DNA of 64,000 nucleotides from Stereocaulon alpinum (Eukaryota > Ascomycota > Lecanoromycetes > Lecanorales > Stereocaulaceae). The notes under the pieces are model-generated. The model worked only from the letters and a program-made list of their open reading frames with translations, searched no databases and was not told the DNA's origin. This document shows, in pieces, positions 1 to 10,268 of this stretch (within the stretch, counting starts at the first letter, position 1; the number at the start of each line of letters is the position of its first letter). Position numbers and translations under genes: made by a program. The stretch spans positions 620,001 to 684,000 of the forward strand of contig JAEUBA010000008.1 in NCBI GenBank assembly GCA_018257865.1, in the 5' to 3' direction.

Positions 1-515
1 CGGAAGAAAGACTTAGTTTCACGAAGCTGCTGAGGCAGGAAATTGCCCAGCGATAGTGGGTGGTTCTTATGCAAGGAACTTGGCAAGGTCTCCAATGCTT
101 TCTCTATCAATGCATTGTGATCTCGATGCAGCGGACGGTAGAACGAAGCATCAAAGAAGCCATCCCGTGACTCTTCCAGGCCATAAGTCTCGAGATCAGG
201 GTCAACCGCCTGTAGGAGAGGTGCAAGCTGTAAGTGGAAGCTACTTGCCCTTGGTGAAGGTGCCGTAATCGATGCTGTAGGAGTGGACGTCCTGGAATAT
301 GAGCCTAGGTAGACATCCTGCAGTGCCACCGATTCCTGGGAGCTGGAAGGCTGGCCATTCTTCGAACGTCTCTGCCTTAGGAGTGATAGCCTTCGGGTCG
401 ATGGCTTCTGAGTGGCATTGCTGATAGAATTGGCCTCTCCGCTCGCTTCTATGTCATTCCTAGGTCTGAAAGTTGGTGTCTTGAATTGGATCCTTGGAAG
501 CTCTTCTTCCGCCAT
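1..515 (-). CDS. N-terminal part of an unidentified protein, runs off the left edge
   Basis: An open minus-strand frame starts at an ATG at 513-515 and stays open for 171 codons to the window edge, so only the N-terminus is present. The protein begins MAEEELPRIQFKTPTFRPRN, then a Ser/Thr/Arg-rich, probably disordered stretch to about residue 100. A more conserved-looking segment follows, containing DGFFDASFYRPLHRDHNALI and ETLPSSLHKNHPLS. No signal peptide is visible. I do not recognise the family; a long disordered N-terminus before a conserved block is common in fungal membrane transporters and signalling proteins, but that is only a guess. The 5' flank has a telomere-like promoter motif at 686-700. 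Confidence 0.6.
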   Translation of the reverse strand, partial: MAEEELPRIQFKTPTFRPRNDIEASGEANSISNATQKPSTRRLSLLRQRRSKNGQPSSSQESVALQDVYLGSYSRTSTPTASITAPSPRASSFHLQLAPLLQAVDPDLETYGLEESRDGFFDASFYRPLHRDHNALIEKALETLPSSLHKNHPLSLGNFLPQQLRETKSFF

Positions 516-1027
516 GATACATCCCGCCGATCATTCTTGCCGTTACTGACATCCATACAAGACACACTATGTATTCGAGAACAGTTCAAGCATCAGAAGC
601 ATAAGCTATATTAAGAGACTTTCGATTTCTCTTGGAAGATACTCTACGGTAGGTTTCGGGAATCTCGGAGAATAGTCAAAAGAACAACCCTAACCCTAAA
701 CCGCAGAAATATCCTCGAACATTAGCACATGTCCTACGATATGAAAGTCTTCACATTGCCACATACGTCTTGAAACAACACGCTGCAACCACTGTAAGCA
801 AAGAGCCAAACGTGTCAGGATACCGAGGCCCACAAACATCCAACAGGATCTGAGAAAGTCCGTAGAATGCATGTCACATGAGAAATATGCAGCCTACTAG
901 AGCCTTGGTGAGATGCTGCATGTCTTGTGTACGCTATGTTCGCTAGCATATTCATTTGATACAACTCTAGGCTTTTGTCGAGCATTCCCGCGATCTTCGC
1001 TCGTCACACTATCATTACTTCCACTCC
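516..1027. other. Intergenic: upstream of the left-edge gene, 3' of the SAT4-type gene
   Basis: No coding potential was found on either strand. It holds the start-proximal region of the minus-strand gene at 1-515 and the 3' flank of the gene ending at 1028. The only recognisable element is the telobox-like motif at 686-700. Confidence 0.5.
686..700 (+). promoter_or_regulatory. Telobox-like motif (two CCCTAA units)
   Basis: The sequence AACCCTAACCCTAAA lies about 170 bp upstream of the minus-strand start at 515. Telomere-type repeats in fungal promoters can be bound by Tbf1/Teb-like Myb factors. A regulatory role here is inferred from position only. Confidence 0.4.
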
Positions 1028-2540
1028 TCAATAAACTTTATGCTTGTAGGGAATCCAATCACTAGTTGTAACAAAAACCTCATCCTTCACCCTTATACCA
1101 CCAATGGGCATATTCATCTCCGCTAAGCTGATATCAGGCCCAGCTACCACACTTGTCCTGCCACCATGCACAGTAACATCGTGGCCCCACTGCCCTCTCA
1201 TCTCCGTTGGGTCATCGAGTCGCGTGAATTGGTCGGCATCGCTTCTACTGCGCCAAGTTTGCGACGATCTGCTGGTGTCATCTTGCGCGCTACTCTTCCG
1301 TCCTATGTAGGTCCCTCCAATGGCCCGAGTTGTGCCACGGAGAATCATCGAAACGAGCGGACGGAGACTCGGAATGCAGGCGCTGATCACGCCCATGCAT
1401 GGCTCCGCGACAGACCAGATTGCTGAGTTGACGTAGTTCCATGTGACGTCGTAAGCACTGAGTCGTGAAAGTACGACTAGTCGAATGATGCTGATAACAC
1501 AGACGCTGAATCTTTGTCAAGAATGATCGGGATGAGGAGTGGATAATGTTTAGACCTACAATCCAGCGCAGACGAACATGCCTGTCAAGACTCCCTTCTG
1601 CGAGACTGTGGTCCGCAGGCGCCAGAGCAGGGGAATTGGCTTAGATGTGTCAGCATCTGAGTTCCAGAGATGATAAAGAGTACGTACGAGCAGGATTATG
1701 AAGAAGTCAATAACACAATTGATGACTCCAGGAACAATCAGGACCAAGTCACCGTTGGAGCAATGGCCAGGCTGTGCGAAGTCCCAGAAACGGTGTATTG
1801 GCGAGCTTTACATTGCCTCATATTAGTTTTATCTCCGGTGTAAGATAAGGGAAGTTCACCATTGGAAGATTGTTCCAAGCATCGAGCCAACAAAATAAGC
1901 TGACACTATGCCGATAGCAACGTAGAGCAAAGATTTGAGCTGTATCACGGGGAATATGCGGCGGTAGAACGCAAGTCTAGTTTGTGCCTTAATCAGCAAT
2001 CTTCCGTTCTGCTACCAGGGTTAGATACGCACATTGCGATTTTAACGGCGGTGGTGGACGAATAGTAGCCGATTTCGTAAATGTACAGGATCTTGACGAA
2101 TACCCTCGTGTTATCTGCAGGATTCTTGAGGATGTATATGTGTCGTCCAAAGCCATTGTGTCGTTCCGCTAGGGAGTTGTTAGATCAGTGCACCAACGCA
2201 TGGGGCTGGTTGAGTCACTGACAGACTAAAACGCATATGCATTGAATGTAGCACAGAACCTGAAAAATCAGCAAGGCGTAAACCTTTGTTTTGATACCGG
2301 CCGTCTCACACAAGCAATCGTGACCCAGAGATCATCGTACTTTCCCAAAGTCAGTCGTTGTCCCTCTTACTAGTATCACAGGGGAAGCCCCACCCAATAT
2401 CCAGCGTGCGAAACTTTTCTTGATACCAGGCGCGCAAAGACGAATAGTGTAGGGAGCACGATGAGTGCTATCATAGACGCAACGAGTCGTCCTCCCTGGT
2501 CCGCGTATAGCTCGATTCCTGGAGGTGGTGCGTCGACCAT
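1028..2540 (-). CDS. SAT4-type fungal integral membrane protein (rhodopsin-like domain)
   Basis: Eight exons can be joined: 2540-2394, 2339-2310, 2259-2223, 2168-2033, 1976-1860, 1805-1688, 1639-1560 and 1505-1028. All junctions are GT...AG and the total is 1143 nt (380 aa). The protein has the hallmark order of the fungal SAT4 family: an N-terminal membrane segment (ALIVLPTLFVFARLVSRK), YDDLWV, GFGRHIYIL, EIGYYSSTTAVKIAILAFYR, a C-containing loop (QCSPIHRFWD), FIILLPIPLLW, SQKGVL, then WNYVNSAIWSVAEPCMGVI and ACIPSLRPL, followed by a hydrophilic cytosolic tail. This predicts seven membrane helices. Family members are abundant in plant-associated ascomycetes and mostly uncharacterised; some are called PTH11-like, but no CFEM domain is visible here. 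The function is unknown. The very small 30-nt second exon explains why no long frame shows up. Confidence 0.85.
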
Positions 2541-4329
2541 GATGTGAGCTTGTACACCATGTCAAAGCCTGTTTGGAGTGTCGACGTCCTTTGTGTTCTG
2601 GTGGTTGGGACTTGTTCTCTCCACCTCGGGACGAGCGTGGGGGGATACGTATTGTAATATCTCGATTAGTATCAAGGTTAAACTTGGGCCGTTGCTGCTG
2701 TGCCCAGGAGCTATCCACACCAGCAGCTGCCAGTGCAGCATATCTCTAGTTTCCATAGTTAATAGACAAGATTAAACACATGCACGTCGATTACAGCGCC
2801 GCACACTCAATTTGCGTATAGATCGATTCCAGCCAAGAGTGATGCATTCTGCCCCTAAGAAGCCGTTCTGCCAATGAATTTTGGTTAGTGCAATGCTTTT
2901 ACCTGTTATAAGAGTAAGCTGAAGAAGAAAGTACGACATGCTAGGGCGACCAGGCTATTCTAGTTACGGAGAGTTCTGAGCCTAAGGGGGCCGGAGACTT
3001 CACCATGTCGCCCGGCTACCCCAAGACAAAGCGCACTGCAACGATCCGGTCAACCAAAGTTCGAAGATCTCCAAACATGATGATTGATGTGCTGGTGGAG
3101 CACCAACAAAACACTTTGGGCGGACTTCGGATGCCTGGTCCGTGCGAGATAGTACAAAACTCTACAGCATATTTGCGTCGTGAGAATGGCAAGCGCAGTG
3201 ACTCCTGATCGAAACACCTTTGTTTATCTGCATGCTGAGCCGCATAAGCATGCAAAATTGGCAGATCAAACAACGCAGCTCTCCGAGTGGGATACGTTAC
3301 AAGATCGTGAAGCCGCATTGAAGTCTGCATGTGGTGAGGAATATGAAGGACACAACTCGCGGCTTAGAAGTCATACGATAAGCAGTTCCTTAGACGTGAA
3401 CTCTCGATGTAGTAGATGCTACCCAAGTTTGAAGATGCTTTTGTCATTTGATTGGCTTAAGTCGATAAGATTCGGAGACTGCTATGGACCGTTGGCTATG
3501 TAGCCTAGAACCTTGACACCTGAAACCACCCTGTGATTAGTAGTGAGTCTAGACGATGTAACCTCGAAGCATGAGATCATAGCCTGGACGGTTATCAATG
3601 CAGGTCTTCTCCTTTATAGTCAATGATGGATTGACAAAGTACACCATGCTGTTCAGTCTGCCTATTGAAAGTGAGCTCCCTTGGATACGATCCTAATCTG
3701 GCCTGGGTCGCGCAAGAAACGATGATCGTCCTGTTACATTATGCATATGTCGGGTCAATGCGATGGCGAGGAGACAGCAAGTCTTGTTTCTCGTCTGCGA
3801 ACGAATGATTAGCATACCTATAACAATCATGTTGTCTAGCCGGAAATAGTCGCCACTCTGTTAAATCGTACGCGACTTACACCATGTCGGCCCATTCTTG
3901 ACCAGTCCTCCGTAGAACTGTCTACTTAGGGCGAGTGGTACCTCCTTGGCAAAGTGTCTTAATAGGCAAAGGTAGCCAAGTTAGAGGCATTGGAGGCAAG
4001 TGCGATCGCACATGAAACATATGGATGGTAGGTTCGGCGTTGTTAGTGTACACCTGACGTTCCAGCGCGCCCGGCAAAGGCACTAGGGACCATAGCTAGA
4101 CATGACACGAAAATCCAGTGCATAACGGAAAATGAACCGTGCTCAAGATGTATCAACACATACTGCTCGTACCTTGCGCGAGAAGACATTAGATGTACGG
4201 TACTGGCAAGGCTTGGCAAGTCCAACGTGCTCCGGGCATACCTCGGCAGCCGGAGATGTTCTCGCCGATGACTCTCAAATCGCCTCTTGCGCGCATCTCT
4301 TCCAACATCAGTCCCCTAGCGTTGCCAAC
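2541..4329. other. Gene-poor gap, no supported gene
   Basis: Only short unconnected frames are present. The best is a 67-codon ATG frame at 3005-3208 (+) with a good start context (caccATGtcg) but no recognisable domain. Another ATG-led frame at 4132 joins in phase with the sirtuin start at 4330 and probably belongs to its leader. I see no transposon signature or RNA gene. Confidence 0.4.
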
Positions 4330-5993
4330 ATGGCGGCCGAGGAGGCAACTAGATGGCATGCACCATTGAAGGCGCCAGCAGTCGAGATTATCGACCTGCT
4401 CTCCGACGAAGAGATTCTCAACAATGGAGCCGACGTTAATGGGGCCGCGAAAGAACGCGACGCGTCGAGCGTAGAAAGCGAAGGTGAAAGTGATGAGGAC
4501 AGTCAATTCTCCTTTTGGGAGGAAACGCTGAATGCTGACGAGGAAGCTGGCGAACTCTTCGATAGTAAGGACCCAGAGCTTCGGCATGTGGTGTGTGTGA
4601 CAGCTAAATTGCTCAGATGATGGCGCATGTACCCTCGAAGAAGCCCTGGCCTTTCGCAAGAGATTGAGGCTTGTTGGCGAAGACTGCTTCCTTGCAGAGA
4701 CCGTGGAAGCTGGGACTATCTCGGCCAGGAAGCTGTGTACTGCCTTTGGCATCCGACCACCGTTCTTCTTAGAAGGACAGGAAGATCAAGCATTCTACCC
4801 GCTCTTAGGCCTGGGGATATGTCGTGAGCTCCAGAAACGCGTCAAACTGCCCCAATATAATACAATCGATGATGCTGTGTCACTGTTGAAGAAGTCACGC
4901 AACATCATTGTTCTTACCGGCGCCGGGGTATGAGTTTAGAATCTTAATGCTAAGGAATTCGATTAACACTTTGTTTAGATCTCAACTAGTTTGGGAATTC
5001 CAGACTTCCGCTCGAAAGGGACAGGCCTCTATTCTCAGCTAGAAAACCTAGGCCTTAGTGATCCCCAAGAAGTCTTCGACATTAGCCTTTTCCGTGAAGA
5101 TCCCAGCATATTCTACTCCGTCGCCAAAGACATACTACCCTCCTCAACGAAATTCTCCCCAACCCACGCATTTATACGACTCCTACAAGACCAGAATAGA
5201 CTCCTCACCAACTTTACGCAGAATATTGACAATCTTGAGGGACACGCTGGCATACTTCCTGAAAAGCTGATACAGTGTCACGGTTCATTTGCCACTGCGA
5301 CTTGTATTGAGTGTGGCTACAATGTCGAATGTGCAAAGATATACCATGATCTCAAAGCTGGAAAAGTGGCGCGTTGCGACCGTTGCATCCAGCAGATAAG
5401 ACAGGTCAAGCCGGGGTTCAAGCGGAAACGGAGCTCGAATGGATCATCTGGCTCGAGAAAGAAGCGTCAGAGCTACGAGGATAGTACCGACGATGAGGAC
5501 GATGACATTGCTGTTGCAGGTGTCATGAAGGTATGCTACACCACTAAGCCAAAGACCGCACCTTTACTGATTGTGGATCCAGCCGGACATCACATTCTTC
5601 GGCGAGGACCTTCCGAAGAGGTTCCATGACCGTTTATTGGAGCACGATCGAGATCTTGTGGACCTTGTCCTCGTCATTGGGACTTCACTGAAAGTTGCTC
5701 CTGTTTCGGAAGTTGTGGGAGTCCTGCCACCAAGCGTACCTCAGCTGTATATATCACGAGAGGTAAGTTATAAGACTTCATGTATGTTGCCACGACTGAC
5801 AGACGTCTAGCCCTGTTCCCACGTCGATTTTGATATTGATATGCTCGGCGATTGCGACACCATTGTTACGGAGCTTTGCAGGCGCGCAGGCTGGGATTTA
5901 CAACATGAGATGCTTGCCGAGAACAGCAGCATCGATGTCCAGTTACAAGAAGGTCACGAGTCCCGATTTTCCTTTAAGCTTGTCAAAACATAG
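4330..5993 (+). CDS. SIR2-family NAD-dependent protein deacetylase (Hst1/Sir2-like, class I)
   Basis: Five exons (4330-4564, 4617-4927, 4979-5530, 5583-5762, 5811-5993) encode 486 aa. The sirtuin core is complete: GAGISTSLGIPDFRS for NAD binding (the GAG/IS codons are split by intron 2), TQNID, the catalytic-histidine motif CHGSF, a zinc tetrad (CIEC and CDRC), PDITFFGEDLP, GTSLKV and ISRE. The N-terminus has a typical SUMO-interaction-like motif, VEIIDLL followed by SDEE, and an acidic tail. After the zinc site comes a basic KRKR...KKRQ stretch next to DSTDDEDDD, likely a nuclear localisation signal. The C-terminal block (FDIDMLGDCDTI, CRRAGWDL) is typical of the Sir2/Hst1 branch, which silences chromatin by deacetylating histones. 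I chose the ATG at 4330 (ccaacATGG) because it directly precedes conserved-looking sequence; an in-frame ATG at 4132 would add 66 residues. Confidence 0.9.
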
Positions 5994-6298
5994 CGTGGAG
6001 TCAGGCGCATTTCTCCGGAGTTCTAGCCTTGATACCCCTAATGTGCGTTACCATCAGAGTCTGATACCGTGGCTGACCACGTCCATATGAACCTTGTATC
6101 CGGCCCGGGAAAAGCGTACATGTACCTGTTTCCAAGAGAGAGAACGCTGTACATTTGAGCGATACCTATAGACACACAATTCTTACAACCGATCAAATTT
6201 ATGAAATACTAAAGCTAAGACATACGTTCAATTACCGAGATCGAAGTCTGGATCACGATACCTGCCAACCCAACCTTGTTCCGTCACCGTCCACCCAA
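5994..6298. other. Short intergenic region between tandem plus-strand genes
   Basis: No gene is seen. The frame of the downstream hydrolase is open back to 6155, but only from a TTG, so the first ATG at 6299 was taken as the start. Confidence 0.4.
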
Positions 6299-7174
6299 AT
6301 GACCTCCACCACCCCCCTCTACACCTCCCGCCTCTCAATCCCCTACTCCCCGCACTCCCCCCTCAACACCCTCGACATCCACACCCCCACCACAGCCCCC
6401 CTCTCCCCCTCCTACCACCTCCTCTACATCCACGGCGGCGCCTTCCGCGACCCCCTCGTAACCTCTACCTCCCTCATCCCCTCCCTCCCATCCCTCTTCG
6501 CAAACCGCCACATATCCGCCATCGTCAGCCTAAATTACCGCCTCTCGCCGCACCCGCATCATCCTACGCATCCGTCGAGTAAAGACGATGAGGGGAGAAA
6601 TGCGAAGTGGCCGGATCATATTGATGATGTGAGGGATGCGGTTCTCTGGCTGCAGAAGGAGGGAGGAGGGACGAAGGGGAAAGAGTGGATTGTTGCGGGA
6701 CATAGTGTAGGCGGTACTATGGCGCTGATGCTGGGTATGGAGCCGAGATCTGGGGATCATGGATGGGGGAGTGAGACGCCTATGGTGGGGTTGAGGGGGG
6801 TTGTTGGTGTTGAGGGCATATATGATTTTGTTGCGTTACGGGATGCGCATTTGGGGATGAGGGAGTTGTATGAGGCGTTTACGGAGGGGGCTTTTGGAGC
6901 TGAGGGTGGGGGTGGGTGGAGGAGGGGAGATGTTTTGAGGTGTGGGAGGAGGGTTGGGGAGGATGTGGTTTGTGTGGTTGTGGGACATAGTCGGGAGGAT
7001 GAGCTTGTGGAGTGGCAGCAGGCGGTGGATATGATGGAGGTTTTTAGGCGAGAGGGGAAAGGGCCGGAGTTCTTGGTTGAGGTGAAGGGGAAGCATCAGG
7101 AGATTGTGACTGGTGGATCGGGGATAGGGATTTGTGTTGCAAGGTGCGTGGAGGAACTGGTGAGGGGACCTTGA
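6299..7174 (+). CDS. Alpha/beta hydrolase, probable kynurenine formamidase (Bna7-like)
   Basis: A single exon of 291 residues. The alpha/beta-hydrolase signature is clear: the oxyanion motif YIHGGAFRDP near residue 47, the nucleophile elbow AGHSVGG, an acidic residue candidate in GHSREDE, and a C-terminal KHQEIV histidine. HGGA..DP together with GHS.G and VEGIYDF matches fungal arylformamidases, which hydrolyse N-formyl-kynurenine to kynurenine in the de novo NAD pathway; yeast Bna7 is slightly shorter. A role feeding NAD to the adjacent sirtuin is suggestive but not shown. The coding strand is strongly C-rich in its first quarter and strongly G-rich after about 6600. A general esterase is the alternative. 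Confidence 0.75.
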   Translation: MTSTTPLYTSRLSIPYSPHSPLNTLDIHTPTTAPLSPSYHLLYIHGGAFRDPLVTSTSLIPSLPSLFANRHISAIVSLNYRLSPHPHHPTHPSSKDDEGRNAKWPDHIDDVRDAVLWLQKEGGGTKGKEWIVAGHSVGGTMALMLGMEPRSGDHGWGSETPMVGLRGVVGVEGIYDFVALRDAHLGMRELYEAFTEGAFGAEGGGGWRRGDVLRCGRRVGEDVVCVVVGHSREDELVEWQQAVDMMEVFRREGKGPEFLVEVKGKHQEIVTGGSGIGICVARCVEELVRGP

Positions 7175-7391
7175 AAGTGCATATTGTTGAAGGATGTGAA
7201 TGTTACTCTAGGAATATGGATCTGGCAATGCATGTAAAGACACGAGGTTAGCTGTAGATGTAGCTGTTTGAGTCAATCCATGTGTTCTGGAATCTTTCCT
7301 ACACTATGTAAGAGACTGCTCAAGGGAATGATCTGTCGGGTCTGCAGCACTGCTCTGAGAGGCAACGGTATGACCCTGCAGCCTCCAATCA

Positions 7392-8969
7392 TTAACGTTG
7401 ACCCTCCCGTGCTGTTGTCCAGGCAGTGTCTAAAAGGCCGCCATATCGAAACACGCTGTCTGCTGGCAGGCCAGCGTTTAGTTTGGCTGGGCACCCCTCT
7501 TCGTATTTCCTTCTCAAACTCGCTGTCTTTCTTGGTTCTTTGAGTAGTGGAACTCGTCGGATCTTGGGGCTTGCGGGAAGCCGTGGCAGACTTACTTCGC
7601 CCGTTAATGGGTGGCGTGGTGCGACTGGTATTGACGCCCCGGGGTTACTTGGAAGACTTTTATTGTCGTCCTGTTGCTCCACAAACGGTAACGGTATGTC
7701 ACTACCTCTGCTCGTCACTGAGACCTCGTTGTCGAGCTTCGACTGCCAGATTTCGACCTTTTCCTCATCACTTTTCTGAGTTGCTACCTTTTCAATGACC
7801 TGCTCTTCTTTTCGCTCGTTTCGTGTTGATCTATCTTCGACCGTCCACGAGAGCGGTTGGGTCTCTCCATGGTTGGCCCCAGTTTCTTCTTCTAACTCCG
7901 CTTTGGCAATGGTTCTTTCGGGCAACGATAGCTCCTCCGTTGCAGCTTTTTCTTTTACTAGTTTTTGCTCTTCTGTTAATGGTACATGTTGTTCGACGCT
8001 AGCAAGGTACCTCGCCTTCCTCGCCATGTACTTCTCTTCCTCTTTTCTCGCTTTCTCTTCCATCGCAAGCGCCTTCTCTTTTTCAACGATCGCTTGCATT
8101 TGCGCAGCGATAGCAATTCGCTTGCTGCCGGCTTTAGCCTGTAAACTTGCAACATTGGTGATCGCTTGGTGAATCTCGCTAGACCAGTCCTGTTCTGAAT
8201 CACACTTGCTTATCCCAGCATGTTTCGTGAGAATCCAGTCCCATAGATCTTCATCATTGGCGTGGGCCAACAGGTCTTGCAGCCTAGCAGCAAGAGCGAG
8301 GCGCGCTTCTCTCGTTTTGATAGTGTCTCGGATGATGCGGCTTAAGAATGGTGACTGTGGTTTTTTGAATCGCAAGATTGGAACCCTATTCGCATTGACG
8401 AGCTTCGGGACATGTCGCCTGCCAGAGATGTTTGCGTGTGGTCGATCAAGGACCTTTGCAGCACCCGGATACGGCCATAGTCTGGGTAGCGATGTTTTGG
8501 CTGGTGGAGAGGCAGCCCCTGTTCCCTCAGAGACTTGTGATGGTGCCTTCGATATAGTGCTGCGTCGTTGCTCCGAGGAGCGTCGAGAACCCTCTTCTAG
8601 GATACGTGTAAAGATATCTCTGTATTGGGTCGGGCTCCGGAGCGTCTCAAGCGTCTGTAGTACGGAATTAGTGACTGGGCTCCTTAGACCTCAAGGTCTC
8701 TAAAGCCTACCGCGTAGCCCAATTGCAGGGCTTTAGAGACATCTCGAGAACTCTGGAGTTTCACGTTTCTTCTAAGGACTTCTTTAATTTGGGTCTCGAC
8801 AGTGTCTCGTTGAGATTGGGAAAGTGCAAGCTGCTTGGCCTGCCGCAGCAGCGCACGGGAAAGTGCGAGACCTGTGGATCATCATATAAGACAATAACCT
8901 TGAGGATCAGGGAACATGCAACCTACATGCTGCGCGATGCACACCTGATCTCCTCAGATTCAGGTGCAT
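7392..8969 (-). CDS. LYR-like (Cup1-like N-terminal type) coiled-coil protein
   Basis: Three exons (8969-8945, 8871-8711, 8654-7392) give 482 aa. Exon 2 reads LALSRALLRQAKQLA...QIKEVLRRN...SRDVSKALQLGYA, the helical pattern of LYR/complex-I-assembly proteins, here with LSR in place of LYR. After a 56-nt intron (branch CACTAAT, acceptor TACTACAG) the protein continues TLETLRSPTQYRDIF. Next come a conserved VPILRFKKPQSPFLSR block and then a long Lys/Glu/Ala-rich coiled coil (about residues 230-310). LYR proteins bind acyl carrier protein and act in mitochondrial assembly; that role is inferred. The first exon (MHLNLRRSG) is the weakest part, because an alternative donor 19 nt downstream would also keep the frame. 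Confidence 0.7.
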
Positions 8970-9066
8970 CAAACTGCCATTGCTGGGGGTTGCAATGTGT
9001 AAAGGGTCGGAATGTCGGCGAATGAAGCACCTTTAAGTTTTCAAAAGAGCTACGCTAAAACGCGGT

Positions 9067-9072
9067 CACGTG
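9067..9072. promoter_or_regulatory. CACGTG E-box upstream of the LYR-like gene
   Basis: A palindromic CACGTG lies 98 bp upstream of the minus-strand start at 8969. A TATAAAA-like stretch at 9084-9090 is on the plus strand, so it does not fit that gene's direction. CACGTG is bound by bHLH factors such as Cbf1. The role here is inferred. Confidence 0.3.
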
Positions 9073-9269
9073 CAAATGGTAGATATAAAAGCCTGTAGGA
9101 GGTAAATTTGGAACGAACGCCTTTGATTGCTAATTTATGCCTATCTCTGCGCAGCGCCTATAGTACCATGTGCTACTGATGCGCCGGCTAATGCAAGACT
9201 CTAAGAGCACCACCAGTCCCCATGACTTCGTGATACTTCATAATCCCCGAACTCCTTCAGTTCCCTTGG

Positions 9270-9902
9270 CTAGGTGAATGTGGTCCCCTCGGCGGGCTGA
9301 GGAAGCTTCTTGTGCTGAGGAAGTGCCATGTATCTGTGGCCATGAGGTCAGTATTGGTGGTAGACCCTGTAGACTCGACTTACCTCCTAAGCTCTATTAA
9401 GATCGTCTCCATAGTGTTCTCACGCTTCCATTGTAAAAGGCATGGTAGTCTAGCTGGGTCAACCTAGGGCAGCGTCAGCGAAGGTTTGCGGCTATGTAGG
9501 GGGACACTTACCTTGCCGGTCCTCTGGTCGACGCATGGCAAGTTGATCTTTGAGACGAACTGCACAGTTGGAGGAGAGTCTGGATAGTCCTCGCCGCAAT
9601 GTATGTTCAAGCTGTAGATACGATTCTCGTGGGCGCTCTGAGTGTAAAACAATGTCAGTACCGTTCAAGATCATCAAATCCGACTTCTGTACGTACGTGA
9701 GGGGGGCCAAGGATGGTTCCATTCCAATTAGACATCAGGAGGTCGTCTCCGTCTTTCAGACCGTATGAGCATGCCTCTGAGACCCAAAGGTCAGATTCTT
9801 GCTTTCATCCGTAGCCGAGCATGGGATTTCACCTGCACCGTGCCCTTTCTCGCCCTTCTCGAGCTCTTCTAGCAGCCGAAAGTTCCTGGGCACTTTTGCC
9901 AT
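9270..9902 (-). CDS. mms2: Ubiquitin-conjugating enzyme variant (UEV), Mms2-like
   Basis: Five exons (9902-9833, 9776-9697, 9637-9512, 9463-9384, 9333-9270) total 420 nt, 139 aa, matching the family length. The protein starts MAKVPRNFRLLEELEKGEKG and carries MSNWNGTILGPPH, ENRIYSLNIHCGEDYPDSPP, VQFVSKINLP, QWKRENTMETILIELRR and a PQHKKLPQP tail. There is no catalytic cysteine at the E2 active-site position, as expected of a UEV. Mms2 pairs with Ubc13 to build K63-linked ubiquitin chains for error-free DNA damage tolerance. One loop reads LPCVDQRTGKV where the family usually has LPGVN...G.V. It is divergently transcribed from MON2 across a 366-bp shared promoter. Confidence 0.95.
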
Positions 9903-10268
9903 TTCTGCTGTTAGTCTCTGCTTGTTGATGTGTTGTGATGTTGAGGCTGAGGTCCGAGAAAGAATGGCAGTGGGTAGGAGGAGCCCCGCTAGGTGGAGTG
10001 GTACGAAGGCGAGGCTGTTGCTCGGTACTATGTTTGGCCCTCTGCGGGAACTTAAGCCCCGCCGCCCACTTTATTTTACCTACGCGCTAGCTGCTAGCGG
10101 TAAATCTCCAGGCAATCAGTACCGCCAAGCTACGTGGTCATATGTCGAAGATCAAACAACTCATAGCATGTGGCCAGAATACGCTGATCGGCCCTGAGCC
10201 AGCTATCATTGGCAAGTGGGATCTGTGTGACATGTAACTCACGGCTCTCCCACCGGTGCAAGTCGAGT
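9903..10268. promoter_or_regulatory. Shared divergent promoter region of mms2-like and MON2
   Basis: 366 bp separate the two divergent start codons. It contains a perfect 7+1+7 inverted repeat, CGCTAGCTGCTAGCG, at 10085-10099, a plausible dimeric transcription-factor site. No other gene is seen. Confidence 0.45.

Noticed and set aside
4189..4752. 187-codon minus-strand frame
   Set aside because: Shadow of the sirtuin exons, which carry recognisable motifs and consistent introns on the other strand.
6155..6298. N-terminal extension of the formamidase-like protein
   Set aside because: Starts at TTG, and the first ATG at 6299 directly precedes the hydrolase domain; no targeting-like composition.
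7795..8172. Plus-strand Ser/Ala-rich frame that looks like a membrane protein
   Set aside because: Antisense of the Lys/Glu-rich coiled coil of the LYR-like gene; such repeats give Ser/Phe/Leu-rich shadows.
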